From contig CP154956.1 of NCBI GenBank assembly GCA_039621445.1, positions 82,208,474 through 82,272,473 on the forward strand: a stretch of 64,000 bases of DNA, written 5' to 3'. Source of the stretch: Euglena gracilis (Eukaryota > Euglenida > Euglenophyceae > Euglenales). Both the position numbers and the translations under genes were made by a program. How positions within the stretch are numbered: position 1 is the stretch's first letter; every line of letters starts with the position of its first letter. Under the pieces are notes generated by a model. The model did no database searches, was not told where the DNA came from, and saw only the letters and a list, made by a program, of their open reading frames with translations. Positions 62,201 to 64,000 of the stretch are shown here, piece by piece.

Positions 62201-62432
62201 AAAGCTACAAATGTTATGGCCATGCTCGAGGGGGGGCAAATTCTCCGACCACTTGTACCTAAAACACAACCAGCCGTCACAAGGCACCTCCAAAATAACC
62301 CGCAGTGCAGTGGACAGCACACCTCAGCAAGACCACAGCCGGATATGTCAAGAACGGTGTACCGGTCAAGGTCTGTGCGGATTCCCAACGTGGCGCCAAC
62401 GCTTGCACCTCGACGGGACAGGTTGAGCACGC
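50620..62432 (-). CDS. Leucine-rich-repeat protein gene, about 16 LRRs (5' end open)
   Basis: Exons (minus): 62323-62432, 60011-60120, 58355-58376, 58165-58300, 57371-57448, 56013-56075, 55407-55444, 55221-55317, 54799-54924, 54496-54594, 54247-54270, 51880-51955, 51176-51240, 50620-50736 (stop TAA at 50620-50622). Repeats follow LxxLxLxxNxLxxLPxx with period 23-24: LDISGCGL, LDVRDNRL, LHLCANDI, INVSENPI, LNLYNNSI, LNLASNKL, LAIFWNRL, LQVNSNQL, IDLSRNRI, LEVSHNHL, LSLANNRL, LNLDGNQL, LFISDNKI, FSCKNNPL. Most borders are GT-AG (AGG/gtacgt...tttgcag, GAG/gtgtgg...ccgcag) and join mid-repeat in phase. Two junctions (55,317/55,407 and 51,955/54,247) are restored only by removing inserted elements, see separate entries. 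The 60,011/58,376 and 58,355/58,300 joins are unresolved. No signal peptide or membrane segment is seen; a cytosolic scaffold is the likely role, by family. A further 5' exon may lie at 63546-63728. Confidence 0.85.
51961..54246. mobile_element. 2,286-bp family-1 DNA element splitting an LRR exon
   Basis: Left end TTTAGGCGGCGCATCTCGCA; right end, read inward, CTTGGGCGGCGCATCTCGCA, with the next bases CTTAAG also shared. GCACT flanks both sides (51,956-51,960 and 54,247-54,251); the shared flank extends to seven bases, AGGCACT. Inside are GTGCGCAAATGCACAC-type palindromes (for example 52,674 and 54,190), as in the elements at 39.8-46.3 kb, and a TA/TG microsatellite. On the minus strand its removal with one GCACT copy joins VEIWHMQC to LVYLNLDGNQL in frame. 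Any border set within the shared bases gives GT-AA or TG-AG at best, not GT-AG. Confidence 0.9.
52771..52866. repeat. (TA)n(TG)n microsatellite
   Basis: TA-rich then TG-rich run inside the 2,286-bp element. Confidence 0.95.
55324..55406. mobile_element. 83-bp introner-like element splitting an LRR exon
   Basis: Flanked by TTCAGG on both sides (55,318-55,323 and 55,407-55,412). Left end AGCAGAGGTTTTTTTTAGGG; right end, read inward, CAGAGATTTTCTTTC. The centre is a palindrome (GCTGGGCCCAGC) next to a C-run. On the minus strand its removal with one copy joins GCHALK to KRLAIFWNRL as a single Lys codon, restoring the repeat. Translating through it reaches a stop, and no GT-AG pair inside gives an open frame. 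Its T-run and GGGCC start resembles the repeat at 35,668. Confidence 0.85.
56240..56302. repeat. (TA)n(TG)n microsatellite
   Basis: In the LRR intron between 56,075 and 57,371. Confidence 0.95.
58377..60010 (-). other. LRR intron of ~1.63 kb with inverted TTGGCCAG ends
   Basis: The intron side of each border carries TTGGCCAG in opposite orientation, and CCT is repeated at both joins. The LRR period is kept only if the border is at CCT. A GT-AG alternative (CAGG/gtccta...catag/AC) is open too but adds ten residues to one repeat. Contains T-rich low-complexity sequence at 58,610-58,930. Confidence 0.4.
60198..60998. mobile_element. ~800-bp poly-C-capped inverted-repeat element
   Basis: AATATTCCCC/AATAATAATCCCCCC words at the left are matched by GGGGGGAATATTACTTGGGG at the right, with further AATAATACCCCC inside. 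It lies in the LRR intron between 60,120 and 62,323. Confidence 0.5.
61086..61452. mobile_element. ~367-bp poly-C-capped inverted-repeat element
   Basis: Left end GTAACTCCCCCCAAAATATA then C12 and GGTTTTATATTTG; right end GGTTTTATATTTGGGGGGGG then GGTAGTT. Repeated ATATTTGGGG words. Same LRR intron as the preceding element. Confidence 0.65.
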
Positions 62433-63545
62433 CTGTGTGCAAGAGATCCAACAGAAAAGACACCAATGGAACCTGATGTAATCCAAAAACAGGCTCAGCC
62501 AGACAGCAGCGTTCCTTGTCCAATTGGCCCAAAACGAGAGAGGGCTCCAGGGCCATCATCATTACTGTTGGGGTGACTCTGTTGGGGGTTGGGTACCTTT
62601 CTTGCAAAATTATCTATTTCCTAAACAGATTTAAAAACAGGTGCTATCACAGCTACTCTCGGAAACGTTGGCGGCTCGTCACCCAGGCTCCAGATACTTG
62701 CTAGACCCTCCCCCACACGGAGGGGGGGGGGCAGGTTCCTTGGGCTTAAGAAATATCCTGATAATCAGGGGATACTTGTGTTCTGCTTTTGATGTTTGTG
62801 CCCTGAAACTTGCAGGTCTGTGGATCTGAACCGAAAACTGCCCCTGCAAGGTTCCTGGCCATTCCAGAATCCCATAGAGCAAAAAAAATTCGAAAAATGT
62901 GACAAACTTGTGATCCAGAAAAAATGGATGAATGCATTGGGTGGGATAAGGAAGTGCGATAATCGTTGAGTCAAATGCATTATCCCTGTTAGTTTGCTGT
63001 TTGGTTTGCCCAAACTCCTTGGAAACGGTCCCAATGGGAACAAATGAGTGCCCTACACCCAAATAAACAACAGACGATGAAAATCGGTCAGTGGGGGGTC
63101 GTGGGGGGGGGGGTTCGGTGGGGGCATCGTGGCCCTGCTTCTCCAAACTTCTAAAAATTTCAAAAAAAACACAACATTACTCCTCGTCCCTGAAATGTTG
63201 GCCCTATATGGAAAGAATGGCAAATTATGAGTCTCCGCTCCTCTCCTGATGGCTCGGTTCTGCCGTTGAATGTTTGCGGTGAACAAAAATACCAGCTGAA
63301 AAGAGGAGAAATAGGCAAGGAAGGAACCCAAAGGAGTTACATTGAAATTGGTGGGGGCCAATGTTTTTGGTGTTTTCGGCCAGGGTTTTGGGTGGTTGGG
63401 GCCAGGGTTTTGAGTTGTTGGCGAGAACATGGGGCCAGGGTTTCGACTAAATGGTTTGGGTGCTCGCTGAGATCATCAACCTGAAAAATGCCAGAATTTA
63501 AATTAACCACAAAAACCAGGTTTTTTGTAGCGCTGAGCTCATTAC

Positions 63546-63728
63546 ATGCAGGATGGTGCCTGTTGCAGCAGATGTTTGAGGCGTGTGTCAGATGTTTGAG
63601 GCGGTCGGCCCGGTCCGGCCGGCTGCCTGGCAGCCTGGCGGCCTGGCCCGGCCCAGCCCGGCCCAGCCGGAGGCGGGGCGGCCCGGGCCTGGCGGGGAGT
63701 TGGGGGTCAAACGGCGGCAATTCGGAAA
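63546..63728 (-). other. Candidate upstream exon of the LRR gene
   Basis: Bounded by tttctag and a GCAT/gtaatg donor ending in phase 1, which fits the acceptor at 62,432. The frame is Pro/Arg/Leu-rich (for example LRLGRAGPGQAARLPGSRP) then LKHLTHASNICCN, which could be an irregular LRR. The GGCCCAGCCC-type tandem composition calls for caution. Confidence 0.3.
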
Positions 63729-63849
63729 CTAGAAATCCAGTTGATGATGATCCGCGGCTTTCGACCCAGGGGCGGGGGGGGGGGGTTCTATCCCCCCTTT
63801 TCCCCAGTGGGGGCATTTTCGGACCTCTTTTGGTCGCACACTAAACCTC

Positions 63850-63985
63850 GACTTATCACTCCCCCCACTTATAACCCCTTGGGGCCGACCACCAAACAGG
63901 ATCCTATGACCGGGGGGGGGGGTATAAATGGGGGGTCGCTGAGCTCTTGTCCCTTTATGGGGTAGAGCGAAGCTTACCACCTATT
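63850..63985. repeat. Poly-C/G-flanked repeat with hairpin copy 2
   Basis: CACTTATAACCCC and GGGGTATAAATGGGG words surround C/G runs. Bases 63,938-63,981 carry GCTGAGCTCTTGTCCC...GGGGTAGAGCGAAGCT, the second copy of the 15,016-15,074 hairpin, nine bases shorter in the loop. Confidence 0.6.
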
Positions 63986-64000
63986 TCAGTCTAGTACAAG

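Overview
The window looks like nuclear DNA of a microbial eukaryote. Protein-coding exons are short, rich in G/C at third positions and separated by long introns with mostly GT-AG borders. There are no bacterial-style operons. The DNA between exons is packed with inverted-repeat elements, microsatellites and runs of 8 to 26 C or G. Introner-like insertions and a Ty3/gypsy-type polymerase would fit an alga or alveolate-type protist (dinoflagellate, chromerid or similar). That placement is inference only; no rRNA or organellar marker is present.

Layout. Bases 1-5645 (minus strand) hold a decayed Ty3/gypsy-like retrotransposon entering from the left edge, followed up to 7.35 kb by repeats and an unidentified low-complexity reading frame. 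From 10.3 to 18.3 kb (minus) lies a BTB/BACK-domain gene in seven exons. From 20.0 to 28.5 kb (minus) lies an eleven-exon gene whose product I do not recognise but which looks beta-strand or propeller-like; it may be spliced into the BTB gene. From 30.4 to 50.6 kb I find few credible exons and many mobile elements, including three nested ones (39,794-46,285, 42,034-45,511, 42,374-42,904) and a hAT-like element (48,281-49,358). From 50.6 to at least 62.4 kb (minus) lies a leucine-rich-repeat (LRR) gene with about 16 repeats.

The main result concerns how the LRR gene is broken up. Most introns are ordinary GT-AG introns and their exon phases join perfectly. At two places, however, an element with terminal inverted repeats and a target-site duplication sits inside an LRR exon: a 2,286-bp element (51,961-54,246) and an 83-bp element (55,324-55,406). 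Removing each element plus one duplicated copy restores the LRR repeat and the reading frame to the base, although no GT-AG pair can be drawn at those borders. A third, less certain case (391 bp) lies in the BTB domain. The large element belongs to the same inverted-repeat family as the nested elements at 39.8-46.3 kb. The simplest reading is that DNA transposons here create introns removed at non-canonical borders; the alternative is that these copies have recently killed the genes. cDNA would decide.

Exon models below come from reading splice sites by eye with phase checking; they have not been compared with any database or transcript.
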